A stretch of 7,408 bases of DNA from Candidatus Aminicenantota bacterium (GTDB taxonomy: Bacteria; Acidobacteriota; Aminicenantia; JAMOAD01), in the NCBI GenBank assembly GCA_027070475.1, contig JALXDT010000077.1:1-7408 (forward strand), in the 5' to 3' direction. A program made the position numbers and the translations under genes. The notes under the pieces were generated by a model. The model was not told the DNA's origin. It ran no database searches and worked only from the letters and a program-made list of their open reading frames with translations. Below, in pieces: positions 6,745-7,408 of this stretch (positions are counted from its first letter, which is position 1; each line of letters opens with the position of its first letter).

Positions 6745-7407
6745 TTATTTATCAAAAATCAAATAACCAAAATACTCTGTTGCATGATTGCTTTTCTTGG
6801 GAGGTAAGAAAAATAAATTTCTTCTGAAAGAGTCTATAGTTCCTCCCAGACGGTAAAGGTTAAACCTCCAGACATCTCCGATTTCAGGTTTCTTTTTATT
6901 ATATCCTGCATATTTAAATAAAGAGAATGGAACACTTATTTCTATTATCCAGTAAGAATCTTCATCATCATTTTTATTCATCGTGCCTACATGATATCTA
7001 CCAATCTGTAGTCCTGGAGGAAACCAATAGGTACTTGCTTTTTCAGGATTCTTTACTCCAAAAAGAGTTTTCAACATTGGATTGGGTTTTAAAAGGTGGA
7101 TTCCCGAATTATAGGAACCTAAAGCATTTATCTCAATATTTATATAAACCTTTGTTTTGTTTTTAAAAGGGGAAACGAAAAATTCAACACAATCATCATT
7201 GTAAACATCTGTTAATCTTTGAGTTCTTGTTGCTTCAATATGTTTATCATATGATTTGAATGCAATGTAGATATTTTCATCATCCCAGAGCATTTTAGCT
7301 TCAGTTCTGTCTTTATCTTCATAATTATGTGTGGGGAAAACAAAGAATTTTCCCACAGGAGTTGCTTGTTTCCAATCCCTTTCTGTAAGATTACCATCTA
7401 TGTATAT
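6745..7407 (-). CDS. CBM9-like carbohydrate-binding domain protein, 5'-truncated by window edge
   Basis: The reading frame is open to the right edge of the window, so the N-terminus lies outside; 220 residues and the stop are visible. A GTG at 7356-7354 could be mistaken for the start, but the frame before it reads IYIDGNLTERDWKQATPV, which is the usual opening of a CBM9-like domain, so the true start is further upstream. Later family landmarks are WDDENIYIAFKSYD (about 41-54), NDDCVEFFVSP (70-80), YWIIEISVPFSLF (152-164), GDVWRFNLYRL (177-187) and a closing EYFGYLIF. These beta-sandwich domains bind sugars or occur in secreted enzymes and haem/sugar-binding DOMON-like proteins. Whether this is a single-domain protein with a signal peptide or the end of a larger enzyme cannot be seen. 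The stop lies 14 bp before the large exported protein, implying co-transcription. Confidence 0.87.
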   Translation of the reverse strand: MYIDGNLTERDWKQATPVGKFFVFPTHNYEDKDRTEAKMLWDDENIYIAFKSYDKHIEATRTQRLTDVYNDDCVEFFVSPFKNKTKVYINIEINALGSYNSGIHLLKPNPMLKTLFGVKNPEKASTYWFPPGLQIGRYHVGTMNKNDDEDSYWIIEISVPFSLFKYAGYNKKKPEIGDVWRFNLYRLGGTIDSFRRNLFFLPPKKSNHATEYFGYLIFDK

Positions 7408-7408
7408 C

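Noticed and set aside
6927..7397. Short open frames overlapping the CBM9-like gene on both strands (6927-7166 plus, 7212-7397 minus)
   Set aside because: The CBM9-like frame is continuous through the whole stretch and carries the family motifs; these frames are shadows of it.

Overview
The window is one tightly packed gene run read entirely from the minus strand, so transcription goes from high to low coordinates. It holds three complete genes and two cut by the window edges. In transcription order they are: the C-terminal 220 residues of a CBM9-like carbohydrate-binding domain protein (right edge); a very large, apparently exported 1212-residue multidomain protein; a CtBP-type D-2-hydroxyacid dehydrogenase; an M20-family zinc deacylase/peptidase; and a zinc-dependent medium-chain alcohol/polyol dehydrogenase (cut at the left edge). 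The junctions are 14 bp, 21 bp, a 4-bp ATGA overlap and a second 4-bp ATGA overlap. There is no room for a terminator or internal promoter in any gap, so this is very probably a single operon whose promoter lies beyond the right edge. No intergenic stretch approaches 300 bases.

The DNA is AT-rich (about one third G+C by eye). The proteins are rich in Lys, Ile and Glu, and AGA and ATA codons are common. Each complete gene and the dehydrogenase at the left edge has a purine-rich Shine-Dalgarno sequence, and the large protein has a classical bacterial-type signal peptide. This suggests a low-GC bacterium, plausibly an uncultivated lineage with many secreted LamG/CBM9 proteins. The sequence alone does not name the taxon, and thermophily is only a guess from composition.

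Functionally the operon has two halves. The upstream half (CBM9-like protein plus exported LamG / putative alpha-toroid / beta-sandwich / CARDB protein) looks like extracytoplasmic glycan binding and perhaps cleavage. The downstream half is three soluble enzymes: two oxidoreductases acting on hydroxy compounds and one metal-dependent amide hydrolase. These could convert an imported product, for example a sugar acid, polyol or N-acylated compound. The most notable item is the 1212-residue protein. I cannot assign it to a known glycoside hydrolase or polysaccharide lyase family, and it sits in the position where a new glycan-active enzyme would be expected. That pathway reading is inference from gene order and fold-level resemblance, not proof. 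I saw no RNA gene, CRISPR array, mobile element or long repeat.
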